Shown here piece by piece: positions 17,595-26,545 of a DNA stretch of 64,000 nt; positions within the stretch are counted from its first letter, which is position 1; each line of letters begins with the position of its first letter. Both the position numbers and the translations under genes were made by a program. The stretch covers positions 1 through 64,000 of the forward strand of contig NZ_JASDDG010000022.1 in the NCBI RefSeq assembly GCF_030407495.1. Reading direction: 5' to 3'. The notes below the pieces were generated by a model. The model was not told the DNA's origin, ran no database searches, and saw nothing but the letters and a program-made list of their open reading frames with translations. This DNA is from Arthrobacter sp. APC 3897. GTDB taxonomy: Bacteria > Actinomycetota > Actinomycetes > Actinomycetales > Micrococcaceae.

Positions 17595-19810
17595 GGCGTG
17601 CTCCGCCCGGCCCGGGCCACAGCGTTCTCCTTCGCTGCCGGCTGGCTGCCCCTTCCCCCGGCAGCACCGAACAGGGCCGTGCCACGTACCGGGTCGTGGG
17701 CAAGCAGCACCATCGCGCTGCCGGCAGTAATCCCGGACAGCAGCCAGCAGCCAGCCGGTGAGAGGGTGTCTGCAAGGACTACCAGGGCGCAGCCGGAAAG
17801 AAACTCCAGTGCCTCTGCAGCGGCATCGGGATCGGCCACGAACACGGCGGTCCGTTCACGGGCCTTGTTCTCCTGCCCGGCCCCGGATGAGGCGGCGGAC
17901 GCGGCGCCCGGGAACTTCCCCCCGGGCGGCACAACGGTGAGCGGCGGACGCGAGGGATTCAGGTCCAGGCCCTGCCGCAGCGCCCGCTGGAGGCGGCCGC
18001 CGGACGGTTCACCGAACAACAGCGCAGAGTCCAGCCCTTCCCGTCGCAGGACATCCGTGAGGAAGCGGGAAAACCCGTCCGTGAGCACCCGCTGCTTCAG
18101 CGGGGACAGCGCCATCCGCAGCGCCCGTACCTTTCCTGTGCGCAGCCGCCAGCGGATTCGCCGCAGCACGCGCTGCCGGGCACGGCGCGTGAAACTCAGG
18201 GCCCGGCCCGGCAGCGCTGTTGCGCCCTCCGGTAGCCGGGCCGCTCCAACCGGCACCATCCTGCTCCCCTGGCCGGGTTCCGTTCCCGCCAAGGTTCCGT
18301 GCCCAAAACAGAATCCCTCCAGCGGCTGCCCACAGGCAGTGAGCTGCTGTGCCAGTTCGGTGTCCCACCCTTCCTGGGTGCGGGCCGGAACCGGGCAGAC
18401 CGACGCACGGAACCGCCCGTCGTTCTTCATCGGCACCCCCAGCAGCCGGCGCATCCGGTCCAGTTCGCTGTGCTGCAGGTTCCCGAACTGCAGGGCCGCG
18501 GCCTCAGCCTGCCGGCGTTCCCCGGCGCAAAGGAGCGCACGCAGGTGGGTGGCCCAAAGTACCGGGTCCGGGTCCGGGGCTGCCCGGTCCGTGAAGGTGT
18601 CCACCAGGGCCTGGGTGCTGAAGTCCCGCGCGGCTTCGGCGTTGCCGGAAGCCAGCTCAGCGAACACCGCCCCCACCACGGCTTCCGGGATGAAGTAATA
18701 GTTCAGGCACTTGAGAAACTCCCGCCGGGCGTCGCCGGGCTCACCCTCCGCAAGCAGCTGCCAGCCGGCTGCCAGGAATTCCCTGTCCCTCCCGCCTGCC
18801 GTAAATGGCTCCGGGAGACTGTTTTCGGTGGCCAGGAACAGGTTCCCGGCAGGCCCTGCCTGCGCTATTACTTCACCGGGTCGGCGGACGGCCTGCAGCT
18901 GCAGCCATTCCAGCACCTGGCTGCGCCGGGCCTGCACGTGCCGTTCCTGGACCAAGTCCTGGCCGGCGCGGACTATGGCTGCCAGCCGGCCGGGATCGGC
19001 CAGCAGGGCATCCAGCTTCTCTGGGAGTTCCTCGGCCTCGCCCAGCACACAGTTCGCCATATCCACAAAGCCGAAGGCTGCGAGCGCCGGGGTATCTTCA
19101 GCGACCAGGCAGGCCCCGGCAGCGGGAATCTCCAGGTGCTTGCGCACCAGGTCTCGGGACATGCTGCCGCACGCCGGAACAAAAATGCTGGCACTGAGCA
19201 GACGCGCATAGTCTTCGCCAAAGACGGTGCGGCCGCCACCCTTTCCCCACCCGTAGTGCGGCAGGGTCATGGTGGCGAAGCTGGCGGACAGCACCCGCCC
19301 GACGGCGTTGCGCCAGGGATAGTGGCGCTCCTGGCTTCCGGTGAACAGGACGGGAATATTCTTCTCCACCGGATACGCGCGGAAGACGGCGGGATCAACT
19401 GAGTTGGGCCAGACAAAAAGCCGTTCGGCGATTTCCGGGGTGTACTCGGCCATCGCCGTCGACGTGGTGAAGAACTCCTGGACACCCCAGCGGTCCATAT
19501 CGGAGAGGAAGACGGCGCGCGCCAGGTCATAGGGGTCCGAGTGCAGGAAACCCAGCTTCGGGATATCCGGCCGGCTGGAGGTATTCCGGATACTCCGTTC
19601 ACCGGCATAGACACCAGATTCGAAAACGCAGAGGTCCGGGGTGAAGGCATCGCATTCAGCCGCGTAGTCGCAGTCCGTGTCGATGACCCGGACCTCAAAG
19701 AAGTGCCCCAGGGTGTGGACGTGCTCATCCAGGTGCCGGTTCAGGAAACCCGGCAGCCCGGGCTTGGCCCAGCGGAAAAAGAGCAGCCGTGGCCGGTTCG
19801 ACGGGGTCAT
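17591..19810 (-). CDS. CgeB-like glycosyltransferase with long C-terminal extension
   Basis: 739 residues, ATG 19810 overlapping the flippase stop by 4 bases and itself overlapped by the next gene. Residues 1-320 look like the spore-coat CgeB/DUF3880-type glycosyltransferase: RPRLLFFRWAKPG, DLCVFESGVYAGERS, ERLFVWPNSVDPAVF, PVLFTGSQERHYPWR, and SMSRDLVRKHLEIPAAG with EDTPALAAFGF. Residues ~350-470 appear helical and TPR-like (AGWQLLAEGEPGDARREF, ALVDTFTDRAAPDPDP). The last ~250 residues, including an arginine-rich patch (RRARQRVLRRIRWRLR), match nothing I recognise. Probably a cytoplasmic or membrane-associated sugar transferase of the repeat-unit pathway. Confidence 0.7.
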   Translation of the reverse strand: MTPSNRPRLLFFRWAKPGLPGFLNRHLDEHVHTLGHFFEVRVIDTDCDYAAECDAFTPDLCVFESGVYAGERSIRNTSSRPDIPKLGFLHSDPYDLARAVFLSDMDRWGVQEFFTTSTAMAEYTPEIAERLFVWPNSVDPAVFRAYPVEKNIPVLFTGSQERHYPWRNAVGRVLSASFATMTLPHYGWGKGGGRTVFGEDYARLLSASIFVPACGSMSRDLVRKHLEIPAAGACLVAEDTPALAAFGFVDMANCVLGEAEELPEKLDALLADPGRLAAIVRAGQDLVQERHVQARRSQVLEWLQLQAVRRPGEVIAQAGPAGNLFLATENSLPEPFTAGGRDREFLAAGWQLLAEGEPGDARREFLKCLNYYFIPEAVVGAVFAELASGNAEAARDFSTQALVDTFTDRAAPDPDPVLWATHLRALLCAGERRQAEAAALQFGNLQHSELDRMRRLLGVPMKNDGRFRASVCPVPARTQEGWDTELAQQLTACGQPLEGFCFGHGTLAGTEPGQGSRMVPVGAARLPEGATALPGRALSFTRRARQRVLRRIRWRLRTGKVRALRMALSPLKQRVLTDGFSRFLTDVLRREGLDSALLFGEPSGGRLQRALRQGLDLNPSRPPLTVVPPGGKFPGAASAASSGAGQENKARERTAVFVADPDAAAEALEFLSGCALVVLADTLSPAGCWLLSGITAGSAMVLLAHDPVRGTALFGAAGGRGSQPAAKENAVARAGRSTP

Positions 19811-21342
19811 ATGGCGCTCTCCTTGGCGGGCCGCAGCCGGGGCAGCAGCGTTCCTTCCAGCCGGTCATAGGCAGCCAGCAGGGTTCCGGCTTTTCCACGG
19901 ACTGCTGCCGGCAGCACCCGGCGCAGCATGGGGGCGCTGAAAACCAGGTAGGCGCTGCCCCCGGTGAGCCCGCCCAGCAGCAGCCGGGCCAGGTCTGAGC
20001 TGCCAAGTGCGGCGGCGCCCAGAGCCAGCAGCGCGGCGGCTGCAGCGGCAGCTGCCGGCGGGCCGGATGCCCGCACCAGCAGCCGGCCCGGGCCGGGAAC
20101 CGTGGTGCGGACGGCACACAGGTAAAGCGGCATCACCGCCGCTGCGATGACAGCTACGTGTACCCAGGCCGCTCCCGAAAGCCCAAACGGGCGCAGGCTG
20201 AGGCCCACCGCGGGGATCAGCACCACCAGCCACACGGCCTGGACACCGAACACCGCACCGGCGCGGCCCTGCCCCACCAGCAGGTTGGAGAGCAGCAGGG
20301 ACAGCGCGAACACCCCTCCGTAAAGGGCCAGGATCCGCAGTACCGGGGCAGCCGCTGCCCAGGTGCTGCCGTAGAGCACGGCCACGAGTTCCCCGGCGAG
20401 CACCATGGTTAGGGCCGTGACCGGAAAAGCGATCAGCGCCACCAGGCGCATGGTGCGGGCAAGGAAAGCGCGCAGCTCAGCGGATTCGGCGTCCAGCGCG
20501 GAGAACGCGGGCATGGCCACGGAGTTGATGGTGGAACTCATGACCGAGGTGGACCAGGACGCCACAGTGAAGGCCAGCGTGTAGATGCCCAGTTCTACCG
20601 GGCCCAGGAACGCACCGATAATCGCGTAGTCCGCATTCAGTAGGCTGTAACCCAGCAGGTTGGCGCCCGCCAACGGGAGCCCGAACCGCAGCACCGGCCC
20701 AACCTGGGCGCGGCGCAGCTTCGGCCAGTAGGTCCGGTCCACGCTCAGTGCCATCACCAGCCCGCTGACCAGCTGGCTCACCACCCGGGAGATGGCAAAG
20801 GCCATGGCACCGTCGCCGTTCATGGCCAGCAGAATGAGCACCAGGTTGGTGGGTACAAAGGCGATGGCGGAGGCCAGGAACACTTTTCCCTGCCGGAATT
20901 CGCGCACCAGCAGTGCGCCGGGAACCGTGAACACTCCGCCAAGCACAACGGCAATGGACAGCACGCGGATGGGCGCGGCCGCTTCCGGGGCACCCAGCGC
21001 ACCCGCCAGCGGCTCCGCGGCGAGCGCCATGCCCCCGGCCAGCAGGGATGAACTCAGCAGGGCCAGCAGGGCAACGGTTGAGGCGACCCGCTCAGGATCC
21101 AGGTCCCGCCGGGCCACGCAGGAGGAGAGGCCCAGTTCCCCGAAACTGGAAACGATTGCGTGGACCACCAGCGCCGCGGCGAACACACCAAAGTCATGCG
21201 GTGTCACCAGCCGCACCACAACCACCATGACGGCGATACCGGCCAGTTTCATCATCAGCGCGTTCGCACCGGACCACACGGCACCGCGGGCAGCCCGGCT
21301 CCCGATGCCCGCCAGCCCGGCGGATTCCGACGGCGCCGTCAC
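19807..21342 (-). CDS. Wzx-type polysaccharide flippase (MATE/MOP superfamily)
   Basis: 511 residues, GTG 21342 in a GTGA overlap with the upstream aminotransferase gene. It has about 12-14 membrane segments and the typical N-terminus of the Polysacc_synt family (GAVWSGANALMMKLAGIAVM, VVVRLVTPHDFGVFAAALVV, GELGLSSCVARR). The middle holds NLLGYSLLNADYAIIGAFLG and LGIYTLAFTVASWSTSVMS, conserved in lipid-linked oligosaccharide flippases. It should move the undecaprenyl-linked repeat unit across the membrane for the Wzy-like polymerase. Confidence 0.9.
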   Translation of the reverse strand: MTAPSESAGLAGIGSRAARGAVWSGANALMMKLAGIAVMVVVVRLVTPHDFGVFAAALVVHAIVSSFGELGLSSCVARRDLDPERVASTVALLALLSSSLLAGGMALAAEPLAGALGAPEAAAPIRVLSIAVVLGGVFTVPGALLVREFRQGKVFLASAIAFVPTNLVLILLAMNGDGAMAFAISRVVSQLVSGLVMALSVDRTYWPKLRRAQVGPVLRFGLPLAGANLLGYSLLNADYAIIGAFLGPVELGIYTLAFTVASWSTSVMSSTINSVAMPAFSALDAESAELRAFLARTMRLVALIAFPVTALTMVLAGELVAVLYGSTWAAAAPVLRILALYGGVFALSLLLSNLLVGQGRAGAVFGVQAVWLVVLIPAVGLSLRPFGLSGAAWVHVAVIAAAVMPLYLCAVRTTVPGPGRLLVRASGPPAAAAAAAALLALGAAALGSSDLARLLLGGLTGGSAYLVFSAPMLRRVLPAAVRGKAGTLLAAYDRLEGTLLPRLRPAKESAI

Positions 21343-22466
21343 CGCAGCGCCCGTGCCAGGGTTTCAGCCACATACTCCTGCTGGGAGGGCTGCAGGTGCG
21401 GATGCAGCGGCAGTGAGACCAGCCGCTCGGCGGCGTCCTCGCTCACGGGAAAGTCGCCGGGGCCGTAGCCCAGAGGTGAGTAGGCGCCGGTCAGGTGCAC
21501 CGGAACCGGATAGTGGACCCCGGCGCCGATTCCTGCCTCGGCCAGGACCTGCAGCACCCGGTCCCGCTGGGGCGCGGGCACCCGGATCCCGTAGATGTGC
21601 CACACATCCGTATTGCCCTCAGCGCTGACCGGCAGCACCAGCCCGTCCAGCCCGCCAAGCAGCCGGGCGTATCGGGCCGCGGCTTCCCGGCGCCTCCCGT
21701 TCCAGGCATCAAGGCGCTTCAGCTTGGCACTGAGCACCACTGCCTGCACCGCGTCAAGCCGGGAATTCATGCCCGGCTCCTCATGCCGGTACTTGGTCCT
21801 GCTGCCGTGGTCGGCCAGCAGCCGGACCCTGGCGGCGATGTCCTCCCGGGCGGTCAGCACCGCCCCGGCGTCCCCGGCAGCACCGAGGTTCTTGCCCGGG
21901 TAGAAACTGGTTCCGGCGGCGTCCCCGAGAGTGCCGGCCCTGCGCCCAAACCGCTCCGCGCCCTGGGACTGGGCAGCGTCCTCCACGATGGCCGCACCCC
22001 AGCGCTCGGCTGCGGGGGCCAGCGCCTCCACGGGTGCGGTCTGTCCGAAGAGGTGCACGGGCATCAGCGCGCGGGTTTTCGGCCCGGCTACCTGGGCGGC
22101 ACCGGCCGGGTCAATGAGCAGATGGACGGGATCGACGTCTGCCAGTACCGGCAAAGCACCGATCCGGGAGACTGCCTCAGCGGTGGCTATGAAGGTGTTG
22201 GCCGGCAGCACCACTTCCGTGCCGGGTTCCACACCGCAGGCCCGCAGTGCGAGTTCCAGCGCGTCCGTTCCGTTGGCCACGCCAACACAGTGCGGGCTGC
22301 CCAGCCACCGGCCGTAGGCTGTTTCAAAGCCGGCAACGTGGCGGCCGCCAATGAACGCGGTTTCCGCGAAGACTTCCTTCAACCCGGCCTGGATCTCCTC
22401 ATCCACTTCCGCGTGCTGCGCGGCCAGGTCCACCAGCGGCACTCTCAGGGCTGGCTGGGGTTTCAT
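21339..22466 (-). CDS. DegT/DnrJ/EryC1 sugar aminotransferase (WbpE-like)
   Basis: 375 residues, ATG 22466 overlapping the upstream acetyltransferase stop (ATGA). A fold-type I PLP enzyme: PLVDLAAQHAEVDEEI, GVANGTDALELALRACGV, VVLPANTFIATAEAVSRIGA, EDAAQSQGA and the PLP-lysine segment SFYPGKNLGAAGDAG. This subgroup pattern (AAQ start, GKNLGA) is typical of WbpE-like enzymes that aminate UDP-2-acetamido-3-keto sugars. That fits the Gfo/Idh dehydrogenase at the head of the operon and the WbpD-like acetyltransferase at 7464. Distinct from the second DegT protein at 23158. Confidence 0.88.
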   Translation of the reverse strand: MKPQPALRVPLVDLAAQHAEVDEEIQAGLKEVFAETAFIGGRHVAGFETAYGRWLGSPHCVGVANGTDALELALRACGVEPGTEVVLPANTFIATAEAVSRIGALPVLADVDPVHLLIDPAGAAQVAGPKTRALMPVHLFGQTAPVEALAPAAERWGAAIVEDAAQSQGAERFGRRAGTLGDAAGTSFYPGKNLGAAGDAGAVLTAREDIAARVRLLADHGSRTKYRHEEPGMNSRLDAVQAVVLSAKLKRLDAWNGRRREAAARYARLLGGLDGLVLPVSAEGNTDVWHIYGIRVPAPQRDRVLQVLAEAGIGAGVHYPVPVHLTGAYSPLGYGPGDFPVSEDAAERLVSLPLHPHLQPSQQEYVAETLARALR

Positions 22467-23155
22467 CGCGGGTCCTTACCGTCGGTGGCCGCAGCCGGCA
22501 CGGTCCCCGGCAGGGTTGTCTGCAGGCGCTTCAGTTCCCGGGCCGGAACACCGGCCCAGGTTTGACCGCCGGGCAGGTCACGCAGCACGGCCGACCCCAT
22601 GCCCACCACCGTGCCGGCGCCGATCCGAACCCCCTGCCGCACGGTTGCGGCCATGCCCAGGTAAGCTCCGGCACCCACCCGCACCCCGCCTCCCAGGCAG
22701 ACGCCGGCGGTGAGCGTTGCGTAGTCCTCCACCACGTCGTCGTGCGTCAGTGTGCAGTTGGGCATAACTGCGACGTGCCGTCCCACGGTGACCGCGGCTG
22801 TGAGCACGGTACCGGCCAGCAGGATGCTCCCTGCCCCCACAGTGCAGCTGCCGGTCAGCGAAACACCCGGAGCAATGAACGTGGCGAAACGTTCTTCGCC
22901 GACCCCTGCGCGGGCGAGGATCTGCACCATGCCGGCGCGCACGGTGCCCGACCCGGCACAGGCCAGGAAGCTGCAGCGCGGATACTTTGCCGCGCCGCCC
23001 AGGCCGCCCAGCACCGGGACACCGTCCACCATGGTGCCGTGCAGCCCCCGGTCATCATCCAGGAAACCGTAGATCCGGTATTCCTGGGTCTGCCGCAGGG
23101 AGGCCAGGACTTCCCGCGCCAGTCCGCCGGCGCCGAGCAGCAGCAGGGTGGGCAT
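22463..23155 (-). CDS. Sialic-acid-type sugar O/N-acyltransferase (NeuD/PglD family)
   Basis: 230 residues from ATG 23155, 2 bases after the upstream stop; an in-frame TTG at 23161 would give a 4-base overlap and is the alternative start. The N-terminal PglD domain (TLLLLGAGGLAREVLASLRQ, IYGFLDDDRG) is followed by left-handed beta-helix hexapeptides (VGAGSILLAGTVLTA, NCTLTHDDVVEDYATL, MGSAVLRDLPGGQTWAGVPA). The histidine in THDDVVEDY is the expected catalytic base. With the PglE-like aminotransferase encoded just upstream it likely acetylates a 4-amino sugar (bacillosamine or N-acetylated viosamine/perosamine type); the exact product is inferred. Confidence 0.85.
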   Translation of the reverse strand: MPTLLLLGAGGLAREVLASLRQTQEYRIYGFLDDDRGLHGTMVDGVPVLGGLGGAAKYPRCSFLACAGSGTVRAGMVQILARAGVGEERFATFIAPGVSLTGSCTVGAGSILLAGTVLTAAVTVGRHVAVMPNCTLTHDDVVEDYATLTAGVCLGGGVRVGAGAYLGMAATVRQGVRIGAGTVVGMGSAVLRDLPGGQTWAGVPARELKRLQTTLPGTVPAAATDGKDPR

Positions 23156-23157
23156 GG

Positions 23158-24300
23158 TCAATGCACCCGGATGCTGCCGGCCACGGCCTCGATCACCCGT
23201 GCCTGCTCGGATTCGGTCATTTCGTGGAACAGCGGCAGGATCAGCGTGTTCGCGCTCAGCCTTTCGGTTACCTCCAGGCGGGCGGTACCAGTGTCACGGT
23301 TCCGGTACGCCGGCTCCAGATGGGACGCCATGATGCCGCGGCGTGCGGAGATCTCCTGCCCGGCCAGTGCGGCCAATACACCGTTGCGGTCTGTCCCGAA
23401 GCCCGGCAGCACTTCAATCCAGTAGGACTGGTAGTTTGTTTCACCCCACGGCGGATCGGCGACCGGCCGCAGGAATTCCATGTCTGCGAAGGCTTTGCTG
23501 TACGCAGCGGCCAGTTCACGCCGGCGCCGCACCACGGCGTCGAGCCGCTGCAGCTGGATGAGTCCCACCGCTGCTTGGAGGTCCGTCATGCGGTAGTTGA
23601 ACCCCACCTCCGTGTAGGACTCGGCCGGGGCCAGAACGCTGGCGCTGCGTGCGGCCGCTGAGAGGCTCATAGCGTGTTCCCGCAGGGTCCGTGCCCTCTC
23701 CGCCCAGTCCCTGCGCCGCGTGGTAACCATTCCGCCCTCGCCCGTGGTGAGGATCTTCCGCGGATGGAAGGACCAGGCTGCGATTTCCGCGCCGGCGCCT
23801 GCAGGACGCCCGGCGTACCGGGACCCGGCCGCGCAGGCTGCGTCCTCCAGTACGGTGATGCCCAGCGGATCGCACAGCGCCCGCAGTGGGGCCAGCTCCA
23901 CCGGCACACCGCCCTGGTCCACGGCTATCACCGCGCGGGTGGCCGGGGTCAGGGCGGCCTGCACGGTCTCTGCGGTCAGGTTTCCGGTCACGGGGTCCAC
24001 GTCCGCGAAAACCGGCCGTGCCCCCACATAAGTGGGTGCGTTGGCGGTGGCAATGAAAGAGAAGGAAGGAACAACGACGTCGTCCTCCGGCCCGATGCCG
24101 GCCACCACCAGTGCCAGGTGCAGGGCGGTGGTGCAGCTGGAGGCCGCCACCGCGTGAGGGGCTTCCATCCGTTCCGCAAAGGCGGACTCGAACTCGGCGG
24201 TGCGCGGTCCCTGGGCGATCCAGCCGGAAGAGATCACCTCGGTGACCGCGGCAATCTCCTCTGCGCCCAGCCAGGGCTTCATCACATTGATGCGGCTCAT
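23158..24300 (-). CDS. DegT/DnrJ/EryC1 sugar aminotransferase (PglE/perosamine synthase-like)
   Basis: 380 residues, ATG 24300 in an ATGA overlap with the epimerase gene. PLP fold-type I motifs: INVMKPWLGAEEIAAV, GWIAQGPRTAEFE, SCTTALHLALVVAGIG, VVVPSFSFIATANAP, EDAACAAGSRYAGRPAG, and SFHPRKILTTGEGG containing the PLP lysine. The combination resembles PglE and perosamine synthases, which aminate UDP- or GDP-4-keto-6-deoxy sugars. The partner PglD-like acetyltransferase follows immediately. No obvious PglF-type 4,6-dehydratase is present, so the keto-sugar supply must come from the neighbouring SDR enzyme or from elsewhere. Confidence 0.88.
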   Translation of the reverse strand: MSRINVMKPWLGAEEIAAVTEVISSGWIAQGPRTAEFESAFAERMEAPHAVAASSCTTALHLALVVAGIGPEDDVVVPSFSFIATANAPTYVGARPVFADVDPVTGNLTAETVQAALTPATRAVIAVDQGGVPVELAPLRALCDPLGITVLEDAACAAGSRYAGRPAGAGAEIAAWSFHPRKILTTGEGGMVTTRRRDWAERARTLREHAMSLSAAARSASVLAPAESYTEVGFNYRMTDLQAAVGLIQLQRLDAVVRRRRELAAAYSKAFADMEFLRPVADPPWGETNYQSYWIEVLPGFGTDRNGVLAALAGQEISARRGIMASHLEPAYRNRDTGTARLEVTERLSANTLILPLFHEMTESEQARVIEAVAGSIRVH

Positions 24301-25301
24301 GCCTGACCTCCCCGCCGGCCGGCTGCGATCTCATTCCGCAGCGGAAGCCACCACTGAACCAGTTCAGCCAGGCCCTTGGCCAGCGGAACCTCCGCACGGA
24401 ATCCCAGCTCGGCCTCCGCCGCCGAAGTGTCTGCCAGCCGCCTGCTGACCCCGTTGACGGTGCGCTCCGGACCGAACTCCACCGAGAGGTCCGAGTCCAT
24501 TGCCGCGAGCAGTGCCTCGGCGAGCTGAAGCAGGCTTGTCTCCGTGCCGGAGGCCACGTTGTAGATTCCCACCCGCTCTCCCTGGGCCGCTGCCAGGAGG
24601 TTCGCACGGGCAATGTCAGTGGTGTAAATGAAGTCCATGGTCTGGGCACCGTCACCGAAGATCAGCGGCGGCAGTCCGTCCGCAATCCGCTCCATCCAGC
24701 GCACCAGCACCTCGGTGTAGAGGCCGTGCACGTCCATCCGGGGACCGTAGACGTTGAAATAGCGCAGCCCCGTGTAGGCCAGACCGTGCATCGCATGGAC
24801 GCTGCGCAGCATCCCTTCGTTGAAGGCTTTAGCCGCACCGTAGAAGGTGTCATTGTGGTGCAGGTGGTGGGATTCCGGTGTGGGGAACTGCTCCGCCAGG
24901 CCGTACACGGAAGCGCTCGAGGCGGCAACGACGCGCTGCACGCGATGCGCTGCGGCCGCTTCGAGCACATTGAAGGTCCCGTCCGCCAGCACTTCAAGAG
25001 CGAGCCGCGGGTCCTCGGCGCACTGGGTAATGCGGATGGCCGCCTGATGGAACACCAGGTCTGTCCCTGCGGTGAGATCGTGCACTGTGTCACGGCTGCG
25101 GATGTCCGCTTCGTAAAGGTGCACCCGGGAATCGGCGAGCGCGTCGGTCAGGTTGGCACGCCGGCCGCGGACCAGGTTGTCCAGCACCCGTACCTCCCCT
25201 GCACCGGCGGCCAGCAGCTGGTCAACAATCTCCGAACCAATGGTTCCTGCGCCGCCGGTTACCAGTACTGCGGCCCCGTGAATCGGATAAGTCTGTGTCA
25301 T
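24297..25301 (-). CDS. NAD-dependent epimerase/dehydratase (extended SDR)
   Basis: 334 residues, ATG 25301 overlapping the dehydrogenase stop by 4 bases. Rossmann motif VTGGAGTIGSEIVDQLL (~residues 14-30), AASSASVYG with the catalytic serine region, FYGAAKAFNEG with the YxxxK pair, and RYFNVYGPRMDVHG typical of UDP-sugar 4-epimerases. A cytoplasmic nucleotide-sugar enzyme. Family members include UDP-glucose/GlcNAc 4-epimerases and 4,6-dehydratases; the GTIGSE start and FNVYGPRM segment favour the epimerase-type clade, but substrate cannot be assigned. Confidence 0.87.
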   Translation of the reverse strand: MTQTYPIHGAAVLVTGGAGTIGSEIVDQLLAAGAGEVRVLDNLVRGRRANLTDALADSRVHLYEADIRSRDTVHDLTAGTDLVFHQAAIRITQCAEDPRLALEVLADGTFNVLEAAAAHRVQRVVAASSASVYGLAEQFPTPESHHLHHNDTFYGAAKAFNEGMLRSVHAMHGLAYTGLRYFNVYGPRMDVHGLYTEVLVRWMERIADGLPPLIFGDGAQTMDFIYTTDIARANLLAAAQGERVGIYNVASGTETSLLQLAEALLAAMDSDLSVEFGPERTVNGVSRRLADTSAAEAELGFRAEVPLAKGLAELVQWWLPLRNEIAAGRRGGQA

Positions 25302-26443
25302 GAGGCGGATTCCAGTTCAAGAGTGGGACGCAGCGGAACGGATGAGCCGCTGGCCTGGCTGAGGGTCGCGGCTTCGAGTACGGCAAGGACCCGGACGCCG
25401 GCGGAGCCGCTGGTCAGGGCGGGCCGGCCGGCGCGGATACTGGCGGCGAATTCCGTGACCATGGCCGCCAGAGCCTCGTGTTCGGGCAGAGCGGGCGACC
25501 AGGTGTCGCCCAGCCGGTAGGAAACCTGAGACTGGGAACGTTCTTCCAGGCCTGCGGTGCGGGCCAGGTTCACACCCCGGTCATAGATGCTGAGCCGCTG
25601 CTGCGGGTTCAGGTCATCCCACACCAGGGTCCGCCTGCTGCCGCCGATTACGAGCTGCCGGATCTTCGTGGGGCTGAGCCAGTTGACGTGGATATGTGCC
25701 ATGGCTCCGGCTTCCAGTTCTATGACCAGGTGCCCTACACATGCGGTTCCTGCCCCGAGCGGGTCCGAACCGTGGGCCGACACACGGACCGGCCGCAGCC
25801 CTCCCGGAAGCACAAAGTCCAGGATGGAGAGGTCATGCGGGGCCAGGTCCCAGAACACGTCAACGTCCGGCTGGATGAGGCCCAGGTTGATCCTTACTGA
25901 ATCGATGAACAGGATCTCCCCCAGCTCCCCCTGGGCGATCAGGTCCCGGATCTTCAGGACAGCCGGGGTATAGCAGTAGGTGTGGTCTGCCATCAGGACC
26001 AGCCCGGAGGACCCGGCCAGCCGCACCATCTCTTCCCCTCCCGCCAAGGAGTCAGCCAGGGGTTTTTCCACCAGGACGTTTTTGCCGGCAGCCAGGGCTG
26101 CGGTGGCCAGCGCATGGTGGGTTCGCGCCGGAGTGGCGATAGCAACGGCGTCGAGCCCTGGATCTTGCAGCAGGCTTGCCACGGAAGACGTGACAGGCAC
26201 CTGGCCCACGCCCTGGGCCAGGCGGGCGGCCCGGTCCGTATCCAGGTCGCAGATGGCGGCCAGTGTCCAGTCGGGGCTGGCATGGAAATTCCGCGCGAGG
26301 TTAGGGCCCCAATATCCTGCCCCGATCACCGCGACGGAGAGGGGGCGATCGGGGCAGGCAGTTCCGGAAGATGGGCGTGAGGGCACTTTTGAGACCTGCG
26401 TTCTGTCCGCAGCCGGGCGGCTGAGCTTTGATACTGCGGACAC
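25298..26443 (-). CDS. Gfo/Idh/MocA family sugar dehydrogenase (WbpB-like)
   Basis: 381 residues as drawn from GTG 26443. The start is uncertain: the first ~33 residues are disordered, and GTG 26386 is an alternative. The NAD(P)-binding motif is VAVIGAGYWGPNLARNF (~37-53), followed by AICDLD, AIATPARTHHALA and the family signature GKNVLVEKPLADS. The C-terminal domain (DVFWDLAPHDLSILDFVLPG) contains the DxxxHD residues expected at the active site. As the first gene of the 12-gene operon it could oxidise UDP-2-acetamido-2-deoxy-glucuronate at C3 to feed the WbpE/WbpD-like enzymes. Confidence 0.85.
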   Translation of the reverse strand: MSAVSKLSRPAADRTQVSKVPSRPSSGTACPDRPLSVAVIGAGYWGPNLARNFHASPDWTLAAICDLDTDRAARLAQGVGQVPVTSSVASLLQDPGLDAVAIATPARTHHALATAALAAGKNVLVEKPLADSLAGGEEMVRLAGSSGLVLMADHTYCYTPAVLKIRDLIAQGELGEILFIDSVRINLGLIQPDVDVFWDLAPHDLSILDFVLPGGLRPVRVSAHGSDPLGAGTACVGHLVIELEAGAMAHIHVNWLSPTKIRQLVIGGSRRTLVWDDLNPQQRLSIYDRGVNLARTAGLEERSQSQVSYRLGDTWSPALPEHEALAAMVTEFAASIRAGRPALTSGSAGVRVLAVLEAATLSQASGSSVPLRPTLELESAS

Positions 26444-26545
26444 TCTACGAAGCTGCGGGTATTCGCCGGGTGAGTATCGGCTACCGGTCGTTATCCGGTT
26501 CTACCTGCCTCAGCTGCCTGGCGCCGCCCGTTAATTACCTGCCGG

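Noticed and set aside
22562-23661. Plus-strand frames over the sugar-enzyme genes
   Set aside because: They cover parts of two real genes each and have no ribosome site or recognisable domain.
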